Translations under genes and position numbers: made by a program
Shown: positions 26,982 to 35,377 of the stretch, piece after piece
Layout: each line of letters begins with the position of its first letter
Numbering within the stretch: position 1 is the stretch's first letter
The notes under the pieces: generated by a model
What the model was told of the DNA's origin: nothing
The model's input: only the letters and a program-made list of their open reading frames with translations
Databases searched by the model: none
Source of the DNA: Campylobacter concisus
Lineage (GTDB): Bacteria > Campylobacterota > Campylobacteria > Campylobacterales > Campylobacteraceae
NCBI RefSeq assembly: GCF_002913745.1
Contig: NZ_PPCG01000019.1
Span: forward strand, 17,382-81,381
Reading direction: 5' to 3'
Length of the DNA stretch: 64,000 bases

Positions 26982-28927
26982 CGCTATTTAAACAGATTAT
27001 GATCGCTGTGATAGCTTTTGGCATCGTGATTTTTATGGCTGTTGGCTACTTAAATTTTAAGAGCCTAAATGGATACATCAACGACCAGCTCGGTGAAAAC
27101 GCAAGACACACAGCAAACTCACTTGGACTTGCTTTAAAGCCGATTGTTGATCCTGAGGATATGTCTTTGGCACAAACGATGATAAATTCTATGTTTGATA
27201 GTGGCAGATACAAGCTCATTAAACTTGAAGATGTCGATGGCAAGGTGCTTATAGAAAATTCTCAACAAACTATCGTTAAAGATATCCCTGAGTGGTTTTA
27301 CAAGATCGCTAAATTTGAAGCTCCTGTTGCGACTAGCGAGATCATGACTGGCTGGGCTAAATTTGGTACTCTCTATGTTCAAGGCAGCACAGCACTTGCC
27401 TACAACGAGCTTTACTCAAACTCAAAAAATATTTTTAACTTTCTAGCTTTAATGATCATCATCGCTCTTGTCGTGGCGTTTTTTGCTCTTAAGGCGATAT
27501 TTAGACCACTTGTTAAGGTGCAAGATCAAGCTGAAGCGATACTTGATAATAAATTTATCATCCAAAAGAGAATTCCATTCACAACCGACCTTAAAAAGAT
27601 GGTGCTCGCCATGAACTCGATGGTTAGCAAGGTTCAAGACATATTTGAAAGAGAGGCCGCAACACTTAGCAAGTATCAAGAGCTTTTATATAAAGACTCT
27701 ATGAGCGGCACTTACAATAGAAGATTTTTCCAAACTAAATTTAGTGAGTATCTAGCAAGCGAAGAGTATTCAAGCGGTGTTGCTTCGCTTGTTAGCTTTA
27801 AAGATCTAGCAGGGCTAAAAGGCGTTCTTGGCTTTGAAAAATGGCAAAGTGTCATCATAAAAATAGCCCAAATTTTACAAGAAAAATCAACCGAAAATGA
27901 CCAAAATGCGATCGTTGCAAGGCTAAATGACAACGATTTTATCTTGCTTTCTTACGGTAAAAACTCATCAAATTTCTCAGCTCTAAACGATAAGATCATG
28001 GCTGAGTTTAAAAAACTCTATGCAAATTTCTCTATAAATGATAGCGAATGCCCAGTCAATGCTGCTATTGTCGAGTATTCGCCAAGCACTGATATGAGGA
28101 CGCTACTTACATCAGCTGACGTTACTTTGGCTAGTGCAAGACTGGCTGGCTGCTTTACTTGCAAAGAATTTAATGTAAATCAAAACACCCTAGTCATCGG
28201 CAAAGAGAAATACAAAGAGCTTATCTTTGACTCTATAAAAGAGGATAAATTTAAATTTGCAGCTCAAAAAGTAGTTGGTTTTGACTCAAACTTCGAGCAG
28301 TACGAACTTTATCTAAGACTCGTTGATAGCGAGGGCAAATGGCGTATGGCATCATACTTTATGCCAATGGTAAATGAGCTAAATTTAGGTGCGATGCTCG
28401 ATCTTCATATCCTAAATAGAATCGCTAGAATTTTGCCTGAAAATATCTTGCCTCAAGGAAGCTTGGCGATAAATTTGGGTAAAGAAATACTAAGCTCGGA
28501 TGAAAATTTCTCAAAATTTGAAGCTACACTTAAAAAAATCGCTCAAATTTCAAAATCTAAAAACTATATAGAAATTCCAAACAAAGATGATATTAGTATC
28601 GAAAGTATAGTTAGACTTACTAAAAAATTAAAAGAACTCGGCTTTGGTTTTGGATTTGACCACTTTGAACTCAGCGCAAAAGGCATTGAGAAGCTAAAAG
28701 AATTTAATCCAGACTACGTAAAGATCCAGTCAAGCGTCTTAATCGACTTTTTAAGTGATAAATCAGGAGCAAATACAAAACAATCACTAGATGTTGTTTT
28801 AAGCTCAAAAGATATCATTTTGATTGCGATCGGCGTTGAGAGTGAAGAGCAAAAGAGTAAGCTAATTGAGCTTGGCATTAAAAATATGCAAGGAATTTAC
28901 ATAGATGAAATCAAAAATATTGGATGA
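26978..28927 (+). CDS. lapD: LapD-type c-di-GMP receptor with degenerate GGDEF and EAL domains
   Basis: Inner-membrane inside-out signalling protein; in Pseudomonas it binds cytoplasmic c-di-GMP and then sequesters LapG in the periplasm. TM1 is about 5-25. The periplasmic LapD/MoxY-type module (26-150) includes Trp126 in TGWAKFGTLYV, the position of the Trp that contacts LapG. TM2 is about 151-175, followed by HAMP. The GGDEF motif is replaced by NDNDF (317-321), so no cyclase activity is expected. The EAL motif is ELY (443-445) and the DDFG-type metal motif is FDHFE, so no phosphodiesterase activity is expected. Whether it binds c-di-GMP is inference. Confidence 0.9.
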   Translation: MTLFKQIMIAVIAFGIVIFMAVGYLNFKSLNGYINDQLGENARHTANSLGLALKPIVDPEDMSLAQTMINSMFDSGRYKLIKLEDVDGKVLIENSQQTIVKDIPEWFYKIAKFEAPVATSEIMTGWAKFGTLYVQGSTALAYNELYSNSKNIFNFLALMIIIALVVAFFALKAIFRPLVKVQDQAEAILDNKFIIQKRIPFTTDLKKMVLAMNSMVSKVQDIFEREAATLSKYQELLYKDSMSGTYNRRFFQTKFSEYLASEEYSSGVASLVSFKDLAGLKGVLGFEKWQSVIIKIAQILQEKSTENDQNAIVARLNDNDFILLSYGKNSSNFSALNDKIMAEFKKLYANFSINDSECPVNAAIVEYSPSTDMRTLLTSADVTLASARLAGCFTCKEFNVNQNTLVIGKEKYKELIFDSIKEDKFKFAAQKVVGFDSNFEQYELYLRLVDSEGKWRMASYFMPMVNELNLGAMLDLHILNRIARILPENILPQGSLAINLGKEILSSDENFSKFEATLKKIAQISKSKNYIEIPNKDDISIESIVRLTKKLKELGFGFGFDHFELSAKGIEKLKEFNPDYVKIQSSVLIDFLSDKSGANTKQSLDVVLSSKDIILIAIGVESEEQKSKLIELGIKNMQGIYIDEIKNIG

Positions 28928-28930
28928 TAG

Positions 28931-31069
28931 ATGCATAGCGATAAGATAAAAGACGAACTGCTTCAATGTTTGGTGATCTTTACCAAACTTCATAACAACC
29001 CTTATAGTGCCGATGCTTTAACTATCGGTTTGCCTGTAAAAGATGGCGAAGAGATCGAGCTTTTTTCACTAAAGAGCTCGAAGTCTTTATTTTCTCGTGC
29101 AGCTTCTCGTGCTGGCTTTGCATCGACGCTTGTCAGAAAAGACCTTGATCAAATTTCGCCTTTAGTTTTGCCTTGTATCTTGATACTTAGAGGCAAAAAA
29201 GCGTGCATCTTGCAATCTTTCAGCGAAGACAAAAAGATGGCAAATATTATCACGCCTGATCTTTCAACTGGAACCAGTACGATAGAAACAAGCAAGCTAA
29301 AAGATGAGTATCTAGGCTATGCTTACTATCTAAAACGTGAATTTGTCCCAGAAGATACAAGCTCAACAAAGCTCATCGACGCTGGCAATGACCACTGGTT
29401 TTGGGGCACTTTAAAGCGCTCTAAGAAAATTTATTTAGACGTGGTTGTTGCAAGCTTTATCATAAACTTATTTGTCCTTGCAAGCCCACTCTTTACGATG
29501 AACGTCTATGACCGCGTTGTGCCAAATAACGCAGTTGAGACACTTTGGGTTCTAGCGCTTGGTGTGAGCGTCGTTTATGGCATCGATCTATTTTTAAAAT
29601 TTGTTCGTTCATATTTTCTTGAGATTGCAGGCAAGAAGAGCGATATCATTATGAGCTCTATCTTGTTTGAGCGAGTAATGGATATGAAATTTAGCAATAA
29701 GCCAAAGTCAGTTGGTTCATTTGCTAGCAACTTAAAAGAATTTGACACAGTTAGAAATTTCTTCTCATCTGCTTCGCTTGCTGCCATTGTGGATCTACCA
29801 TTTGCGTTAATCTTTTTGATAGTTACTTATTTTATAGGAAGCTACCTTGTGCTTGTACCTATCGTTATCATGATAGCTATTTTGTGCTATACATTTTTTA
29901 TAAAAGATCCACTTCAAAATGCGATCAAGAGCACATTTGAGGCTTCAGCTATGAAAAATGGAATTTTGATAGAGAGCCTTAGCAGCTTGGAGACCATTAA
30001 AACTCTTGGTGCTAGCGGTCACGTGCAGTGGAACTGGGAGGAGGCGACTGGCGAGATAGCAAACAGAAGCATCAAATCAAAAATAATCACTACTTCAATC
30101 ACAACTGTGACTTCATTTTTGGTGCAGTTAAACACCATCGCTATCATCGTTCTTGGTGTCTATATGATACAAGATACGCACCTTACTATGGGTGGTTTGA
30201 TCGCTGCTGTTATGCTTAGTTCTCGTGCGATTGCCCCTATGGGTCAAGTAGCCTCACTAGCTGCAAATTTCGAGCAGACAAAGACAGCTTATCAAAGCCT
30301 TAGCAAGATCATGCAGATGCCAGTTGAAAGACCTGAGGGCAAGAAATTTGTTAGAAGAAATTCTTTTGATGGCAAGATAGAGTTTAAAAACGTTAGCTTT
30401 ACTTATCCAGACACCACAAAAGGCTCACTTGATAGGATAAATTTTGTCATTCAGCCGGGTGAGAAAGTAGGCATCATCGGCAGAAATGGCTCTGGTAAGA
30501 CAACCTTGCAAAAGATAATCCTAGGTCTTTACGCACCTACTGAGGGCTCAGTGCTAATTGATGGTATCGATATAAATCAAATAGACCCAGCTGACCTTAG
30601 AAGAAATATCGGCTACGTGCCACAAGATGTTGTGCTATTTAAGGGAACGGTTAGAGAAAATATCGTTCAAAAAGCTCCTTATGTCGATGATATGCAGATC
30701 ATTAAGGCGGCTAAGGTAAGTGGCGTTGATGAATATGTCAATGCTCACCCACTTGGTTTTGATATGCCTGTCTTTGAAAGGGGCGATGGCATCAGTGGCG
30801 GTCAGCGTCAAAGTATAGCCGTGGCTAGGGCATTTTTGCTTGATAGTCCTATCATCTTGCTTGACGAGCCTACAAATTCGCTTGATAATACAGTTGAAAG
30901 CAAGCTAAAAGCAAATTTAAAGGTAAATACCGTAAATAAAACCATGATTTTAGTAACTCACAGAACATCGATGCTCGATCTTGTTGATAGGCTCATAGTG
31001 ATGGACAACGGCAAAATTTTACTAGATGGTCCAAGAGACGAAGTTTTAGCTAGACTTAGTGGGAAGTGA
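28931..31069 (+). CDS. lapB: Type I secretion ABC exporter with degenerate C39 domain (LapB/HlyB-type)
   Basis: Inner-membrane ATPase/permease that exports a large protein in one step. The N-terminal C39-like domain (about 1-130) has DELLQCLVIFTKLH and the ALTIGLPV segment typical of LapB. It lacks the catalytic-cysteine context of a true C39 peptidase, so it binds rather than cuts the substrate. The transmembrane part spans about 165-440. The ATPase has Walker A GRNGSGKTT (about 517-525), signature ISGGQRQ, Walker B IILLDEP and H-loop THRTS. Length 712 aa is normal. It follows lapD by 3 bp and overlaps or abuts lapC. Confidence 0.95.
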   Translation: MHSDKIKDELLQCLVIFTKLHNNPYSADALTIGLPVKDGEEIELFSLKSSKSLFSRAASRAGFASTLVRKDLDQISPLVLPCILILRGKKACILQSFSEDKKMANIITPDLSTGTSTIETSKLKDEYLGYAYYLKREFVPEDTSSTKLIDAGNDHWFWGTLKRSKKIYLDVVVASFIINLFVLASPLFTMNVYDRVVPNNAVETLWVLALGVSVVYGIDLFLKFVRSYFLEIAGKKSDIIMSSILFERVMDMKFSNKPKSVGSFASNLKEFDTVRNFFSSASLAAIVDLPFALIFLIVTYFIGSYLVLVPIVIMIAILCYTFFIKDPLQNAIKSTFEASAMKNGILIESLSSLETIKTLGASGHVQWNWEEATGEIANRSIKSKIITTSITTVTSFLVQLNTIAIIVLGVYMIQDTHLTMGGLIAAVMLSSRAIAPMGQVASLAANFEQTKTAYQSLSKIMQMPVERPEGKKFVRRNSFDGKIEFKNVSFTYPDTTKGSLDRINFVIQPGEKVGIIGRNGSGKTTLQKIILGLYAPTEGSVLIDGIDINQIDPADLRRNIGYVPQDVVLFKGTVRENIVQKAPYVDDMQIIKAAKVSGVDEYVNAHPLGFDMPVFERGDGISGGQRQSIAVARAFLLDSPIILLDEPTNSLDNTVESKLKANLKVNTVNKTMILVTHRTSMLDLVDRLIVMDNGKILLDGPRDEVLARLSGK

Positions 31070-31071
31070 TT

Positions 31072-32538
31072 ATGCAAGAAGATATAAAAAATCAACAAAA
31101 TGAAAATTTAAAGCCAGACGAAAAGCCGGTTCAAAAAAGCGACATAAAAGAGCAAGAGAGCGCTGGAGATCAAATTTTAAATAGCGTAGATGGCATCAAG
31201 TCAAACATCCAAGCTAAAAACTACGATGCCTATGACTTAAAATTTATGTCAAGCCTCTCAGAAGCGGTTTTGGCAAAGGCTCCATCAACCTCAAAAAAGA
31301 TACTTTATGCAGTTAGTATAACTGTATTTTGGCTACTTTTGTGGGCTTCATGGGCACAGATAGACGAGATAACAAGAGGTAGTGGCAAGATTATCCCATC
31401 AGGTAAAAACCAAGCGATACAAAACCTTGAGGGCGGTATCGTAGATCAAATTTTTGTAAAAGAGGGCGATGAGGTTAAAAAAGATCAAATTTTAATCAGG
31501 CTTGATAATAAAAATTTTACAAGTAGCTACGGCGAGTCAAAGCTAAGACTTGATGAGCTTCAGGCTAAATTTATGAGGCTTGATGCTGAAGCAAATGATA
31601 AAGAATTTGACTACAACGAAACAAGAGATGCGAACAATAGTAAAGCTGTAAGATACGAGATAAGTTTGCATAACTCAAACATCGATCACCTAAACGAGCA
31701 AATAGGAATTTTAACAGAGCAAATTCACCAGCGCCAAAGTGAGCTAAATGAGCTTAAAAATAAAATTTCTCAAACTCAAAATAGCTATAATCTTGTTTTA
31801 AAAGAAAAAGCGATCATGGAGCCTATCTTTAAAAAAGGTCTTGTTAGTGAGGTCGAGTATATCCAGCTTCAAAGACGTGTAAATGACCTAAAGGGCGAGC
31901 TTGACGCATCTGTGCTTGCTGTACCAAGGGTCGAATCAACCATAAAAGAGGCGAAAAATAAGATAGAAGAGGCAAAGCTGGCGTTTAAAAACAATGCAAA
32001 AAAAGAGCTAAACGAAGTCTCTGCTGAGATCGCAAGGATAAACGAGTCGCAAATCAGCCTAAGTGATAGAGTTGAAAGAACTTATGTGAGATCTCCTGTA
32101 AATGGTATCGTTAGTAAGATGATGGTGCATACAGTTTCTGGCGTTATCAAGCCAGGTGAAAATATCGCAGAGATCGTCCCACTAGAAGATAAACTCATCG
32201 CTGAGGTAAAGGTTAAGCCAGCTGACGTTGCGTTCTTAAGACCTGGACTTGATACAATGGTTAAATTTACGGCGTATGATTTTAGTATTTATGGCGGCTT
32301 AAAAGGTAAAGTAACGCAGATTAGTGCCGATACTGAGACAAATGAAAAAACAGGCGAGAGCTACTATCTAGTCAGGATAGAAACTGAGAAAAACTATCTT
32401 GGAACAGAAAAAAAGCCACTTAGGATCAAGGTTGGTATGATAGTTTCAGCTGATATCATCACTGGTAAAAAGACGATACTTGACTATCTGTTAAAGCCTA
32501 TCTTAAAAGCAAAACAAAACGCTTTAACGGAGCGATAA
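31072..32538 (+). CDS. lapC: HlyD-family membrane fusion protein (LapC-type)
   Basis: Periplasmic adaptor joining the ABC exporter to the TolC channel. A cytoplasmic N-terminal tail (about 75 aa, charged) is followed by one membrane helix (KKILYAVSITVFWLLLWASW). The biotinyl-lipoyl segment follows (GKNQAIQNLEGGIVDQIFVK), then a long coiled coil (about 150-330), then the second lipoyl half and beta-barrel (VRSPVNGIVSKM). I chose the ATG at 31072. A GTG at 31066, overlapping the lapB stop, is the alternative. The stop overlaps the next start (TAATG). Confidence 0.94.
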   Translation: MQEDIKNQQNENLKPDEKPVQKSDIKEQESAGDQILNSVDGIKSNIQAKNYDAYDLKFMSSLSEAVLAKAPSTSKKILYAVSITVFWLLLWASWAQIDEITRGSGKIIPSGKNQAIQNLEGGIVDQIFVKEGDEVKKDQILIRLDNKNFTSSYGESKLRLDELQAKFMRLDAEANDKEFDYNETRDANNSKAVRYEISLHNSNIDHLNEQIGILTEQIHQRQSELNELKNKISQTQNSYNLVLKEKAIMEPIFKKGLVSEVEYIQLQRRVNDLKGELDASVLAVPRVESTIKEAKNKIEEAKLAFKNNAKKELNEVSAEIARINESQISLSDRVERTYVRSPVNGIVSKMMVHTVSGVIKPGENIAEIVPLEDKLIAEVKVKPADVAFLRPGLDTMVKFTAYDFSIYGGLKGKVTQISADTETNEKTGESYYLVRIETEKNYLGTEKKPLRIKVGMIVSADIITGKKTILDYLLKPILKAKQNALTER

Positions 32539-33035
32539 TGCAAAAGTCAGCTAGCTTTGAGCGAAATTTTAGCGAATATCAAATTTCAAGAGCAAAGCTA
32601 GCTGAGGAATTTGTCATTTTAAATGATGGCAAAATATGCGATCTAATCGGAAGAGAGGTCGTCAAATTTCTCTTTAAAGACTGTGAAAAAAGCTTTGATG
32701 AGATGATAAATTTAAAAAAAGAAGAGCATATCAGCTTAGCTGGGCTAAAGATAGAAGATGAGCTAGTAAGCAGCATCAAGATATCAATTAACGGCTACGA
32801 TGAAAGCAGTGATAGCTTGGACTTTGATCTAAATTTACTATCTCTTAGCGTGCCATATAGATACGCTATATCAAATGGTTGTTTTGAGATGAATATTTTT
32901 TTAAAAGAAGACAAAGAAGTGGTTGAGAAATTTTTATCCACTTTTAGTTATAAATTTGAGGCAAATAGTGGCAAGGAGCGCTACTTGATCGTTTTCGTAA
33001 ATGAGTCAAAAATTTACGAGCAAACCTATATGTGA
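32538..33035 (+). CDS. Unknown 165-aa cytoplasmic protein of the Lap-like operon
   Basis: Not recognised. It is a soluble, acidic alpha/beta protein without signal or membrane segments. The N-terminal FERNFSEYQISRAKLAEEF is followed by segments rich in Ile/Lys/Asp, with strands such as LVSSIKISINGYD and DFDLNLLSLSVPYRYAI. It starts within the lapC stop (1-bp overlap) and ends 11 bp before the regulator, so it belongs to the operon. It may be a substrate chaperone or a regulator of the exporter; both are guesses from position. Confidence 0.82.
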   Translation: MQKSASFERNFSEYQISRAKLAEEFVILNDGKICDLIGREVVKFLFKDCEKSFDEMINLKKEEHISLAGLKIEDELVSSIKISINGYDESSDSLDFDLNLLSLSVPYRYAISNGCFEMNIFLKEDKEVVEKFLSTFSYKFEANSGKERYLIVFVNESKIYEQTYM

Positions 33036-33046
33036 TATAAGGAAAT

Positions 33047-33688
33047 ATGGTTATGAATGTGGTTTTTTTTACTCAAAATGGTTCGCTTAATAATCTTTGG
33101 CGAGGGTATTTTTCAGATGACGATGTGAAATTTACTCACAACAAAAAGGATTTTTTTGTAAATTTAAACGACGAGGTTGATATCGCCGGTATCGATACAA
33201 ACGCTTTTAAAGATAGCCTTGATGAAAATATTAAAACCATTCATGAAACTTTTCCAAATATAAAATGTCTAATCCTTGCAAACGAACCAAAATTTAGTGA
33301 AGGCAAACATCTGCTGGCTCTTGGTGTCAAAGGATATGCAAACTCGCACATGAGAAAGACACACTTTGAAGATGCCTTTGAGACGATTTTAAATGGCAAA
33401 GTTTGGCTTTATCCAGAATTTATCCAAGCGATGATCGGAGAGCTAACTGGCTCATATATAAATAATGAAAGTGAGACTTTAGAGAAAAAGTCTGATCTAA
33501 GCGAGCTTAGCTCACGTGAAAAAGAGATCGCAAACTTAATATATCAAGGTCTAACAAACAATGAAATTTCAGAGCAAACAGGCATTACTTTAAGGACGGT
33601 AAAGGCGCACACTACGTCGATTTACAGCAAGCTAAATGTGAAAGATAGAATAGGTCTTGTGCTTTTGATGAAGCAGCTGCATGCGTAA
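33047..33688 (+). CDS. LuxR-type regulator with degenerate receiver domain (CsgD/VpsT-like layout)
   Basis: DNA-binding transcription factor of the NarL/FixJ/CsgD group. The C-terminal HTH (about 149-213) reads LSSREKEIANLIYQGLTNNE with RTVKAHTTSIYSKL. The receiver-like N-terminus lacks the acidic pair (VVFFTQNG instead of xxVDD) and the conserved Lys (GYANS), and the Thr/Ser is Ala. An Asp remains at 50. Phosphorylation is therefore doubtful. In VpsT and CsgD the degenerate receiver carries a c-di-GMP or related motif W[FLM][TS]R or YF[TS]Q; here the matching position reads WLYP (120-123). It overlaps the second lapG by 8 bp. It may control this operon. Confidence 0.9.
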   Translation: MVMNVVFFTQNGSLNNLWRGYFSDDDVKFTHNKKDFFVNLNDEVDIAGIDTNAFKDSLDENIKTIHETFPNIKCLILANEPKFSEGKHLLALGVKGYANSHMRKTHFEDAFETILNGKVWLYPEFIQAMIGELTGSYINNESETLEKKSDLSELSSREKEIANLIYQGLTNNEISEQTGITLRTVKAHTTSIYSKLNVKDRIGLVLLMKQLHA

Positions 33689-34307
33689 AATTTTGCTTCT
33701 TTTCTTTTTTGTCTCTTCACTTTTTGCAAATAATTTTGAAATTTCTCCAAAAAATATATCTCAGTGCAAAAATCAAATTTGCAAAAATATCCTAAATCAC
33801 TATGCAAATTTTATGAAAAAAATAGAACACGAAAGCTTTATAAGAAAGCTAGAGCTCATAAATTCATACTTAAATTCCTTAATGCCAAGATATGATGATT
33901 TTTACAATACAAATGTCGATGTGTGGAGCACTAGAGGCGAGTTTTTAAGGCGAGGTGGCGGAGACTGCGAAGAGTATGCAATATCAAAGCGTGATAGCCT
34001 AAAAGATCTTGGTGTAGATAATCAAAAATGTCTTCTAGTCGTTCAGGAAAAAAATACGAAAAAATATCATATGGTGCTAGCTGTTTGGGAAAATTTACAC
34101 AAAGAGCCTTTGATACTAGATAATTTAAGCTTTAGAGTTTTGCCACTTTCGAAGCGATATGACCTCGTGCCAGAGTATTGCTTGATGGACGGGAAATATT
34201 TTAAGATAAAAAAAGATGGTATAAATTTAGAGCCAGTAAATATAAGAATGCAAACTTACGAAAATTTGATAAAAAAGGAAAAAGAAGAGAAATTTTGGAA
34301 GAATTAA
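33681..34307 (+). CDS. Second LapG-type cysteine protease (BTLCP family)
   Basis: Paralogue of the lapG gene upstream, 208 aa, with a cleavable signal peptide (1-16). The triad is intact: Cys96 (GGGDCEEYAIS), His130 (YHMVLAV) and Asp147 (PLILDNLS). Asp95 and Glu97 flank the cysteine as in LapG. Overall it is clearly diverged from the first copy, with different N- and C-terminal regions and a CKNQICKN cysteine pair near residues 29-34. It starts inside the end of the regulator gene. A distinct substrate or regulation is inferred. Confidence 0.9.
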   Translation: MRKILLLFFFVSSLFANNFEISPKNISQCKNQICKNILNHYANFMKKIEHESFIRKLELINSYLNSLMPRYDDFYNTNVDVWSTRGEFLRRGGGDCEEYAISKRDSLKDLGVDNQKCLLVVQEKNTKKYHMVLAVWENLHKEPLILDNLSFRVLPLSKRYDLVPEYCLMDGKYFKIKKDGINLEPVNIRMQTYENLIKKEKEEKFWKN

Positions 34308-34552
34308 TCTTCCAAGTCGATGTCTATTTTTTCAACATTTGTTGTAATATCTTTAGTATTTTTCTCAATGTTGTGTTTATTTTTCTCGATTAGTGATCTG
34401 TTTTGACCTATAAGGTCTCTATTTTCTTTGATACCATTGCTGTTTTGCTCGATCATTTTGCTTAGCGTCGCTATCTTTTTTTCATAGCGGATCATTAAGA
34501 AATAGATCACGTAAATTAGCAGTAAAATTATCGCCCAAGGTAAAAATTGCAT
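34304..34552 (-). CDS. Small membrane-anchored coiled-coil protein with I-x-x-N heptads
   Basis: Not recognised by name. The 82-aa protein has an N-terminal membrane helix (about 5-21) and a cytoplasmic or periplasmic tail of perfect heptads. Isoleucine sits at 34, 41, 48, 55, 62, 69 and 76, and asparagine at 37, 44, 51, 58, 65 and 72. Ile at position a with Asn at position d is the N@d pattern of trimeric coiled coils, such as stalks of trimeric autotransporters. The acidic end is IDIDLED. It is convergent with the second lapG, the frames overlapping by 4 bp, and has its own -10 upstream. Function unknown. Confidence 0.85.
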   Translation of the reverse strand: MQFLPWAIILLLIYVIYFLMIRYEKKIATLSKMIEQNSNGIKENRDLIGQNRSLIEKNKHNIEKNTKDITTNVEKIDIDLED

Positions 34553-34577
34553 ATTAAATCCTTTGTAATTTTTCGTA

Positions 34578-34583
34578 ATTATA
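34578..34583 (-). promoter_or_regulatory. -10 element for the coiled-coil protein gene
   Basis: Minus-strand TATAAT 26 bp ahead of the start codon, with AAAGGA in between. Confidence 0.5.
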
Positions 34584-34759
34584 GAAATTTTAGCTTTTAA
34601 AAAAAATAAAATTATGAAAATATGAAATTTTGTATATGTAAAATTTATCTTTGTTTTTTGGTAAAAGCAGCTTAGCCTAGCGGGTGTTTTTGAAATTTTT
34701 ATAAATTCTATAGATTTTTTATTGCAAAAAAATTAGATAAAATATTTTTCAAAATCTCC

Positions 34760-34788
34760 TTGACTTTTATTTTATTTTGGGCTATAAT
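34760..34788 (+). promoter_or_regulatory. Near-consensus sigma70 promoter for the tRNA-tuf block
   Basis: TTGACT (34760-34765), a 17-bp T-rich spacer, then TATAAT (34783-34788), ending 20 bp before tRNA-Thr. It is the clearest promoter in the window and unusual for Campylobacter in having a recognisable -35. Confidence 0.85.
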
Positions 34789-34808
34789 TGCGACTTCACA
34801 AAACAGGT

Positions 34809-34884
34809 GCTGGTGTAGCTCAGTTGGTAGAGCTACTGCCTTGTAAGCAGTGGGTCGGCGGTTCAAGTCCGTTCACCAGCTCCA
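34809..34884 (+). tRNA. tRNA-Thr (TGT)
   Basis: 76-nt cloverleaf with acceptor GCTGGTG/CACCAGC, D-arm TAGCTCAGTTGGTAGAGC, anticodon TGT in CCTTGTAAG, T-arm GTTCAAGTC and encoded CCA. First gene of the tRNA cluster ahead of tuf. Confidence 0.97.
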
Positions 34885-34937
34885 TTTTTGTAACAGTGTT
34901 TGACCAGAAAATACCAAAATAACTTATTAATGTTTAA

Positions 34938-35022
<85 letters not shown>

Positions 35023-35029
35023 TTGTTAT

Positions 35030-35106
35030 GCGGGAGTAGCTCAGTTGGCTAGAGCATCAGCCTTCCAAGCTGAGGGTCGCGGGTTCGAGCCCCGTTTCCC
35101 GCTCCA
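35030..35106 (+). tRNA. tRNA-Gly (TCC)
   Basis: 77-nt cloverleaf with acceptor GCGGGAG/TTCCCGC (one G-U pair), anticodon TCC in CCTTCCAAG, T-arm GGTTCGAGCC and encoded CCA, 7 bp after tRNA-Tyr. Confidence 0.97.
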
Positions 35107-35230
35107 AAATTTGGGAAAGTAAACTGGGAGCTGTATCTAGATTTTACTAAACACAGTTATTCCATCTTTATTTTCATGAATTTTTAGTTGTTTGTATGTT
35201 GATTAAAATCATCTCAGCCAAGCGTTTTTC

Positions 35231-35305
<75 letters not shown>

Positions 35306-35377
35306 CTGGTTTATATGATTTTATATTACTATACGAATTTGAATTAGATAAAGACACATATCATAACGGAGGAAAAG

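Noticed and set aside
26978..28927. Active diguanylate cyclase or phosphodiesterase
   Set aside because: GGDEF reads NDNDF, EAL reads ELY, and the metal motif is FDHFE; catalytic residues are missing.
28931..29330. Active C39 peptidase domain in the ABC exporter
   Set aside because: The cysteine present (LLQCLV) is not in the catalytic DCGxACL context, so the domain is the inactive CLD type.
24508..34808. LapA-like giant adhesin or RTX substrate gene
   Set aside because: No long repeat-containing or glycine-rich nonapeptide ORF is present anywhere in the window; flanking genes are housekeeping.
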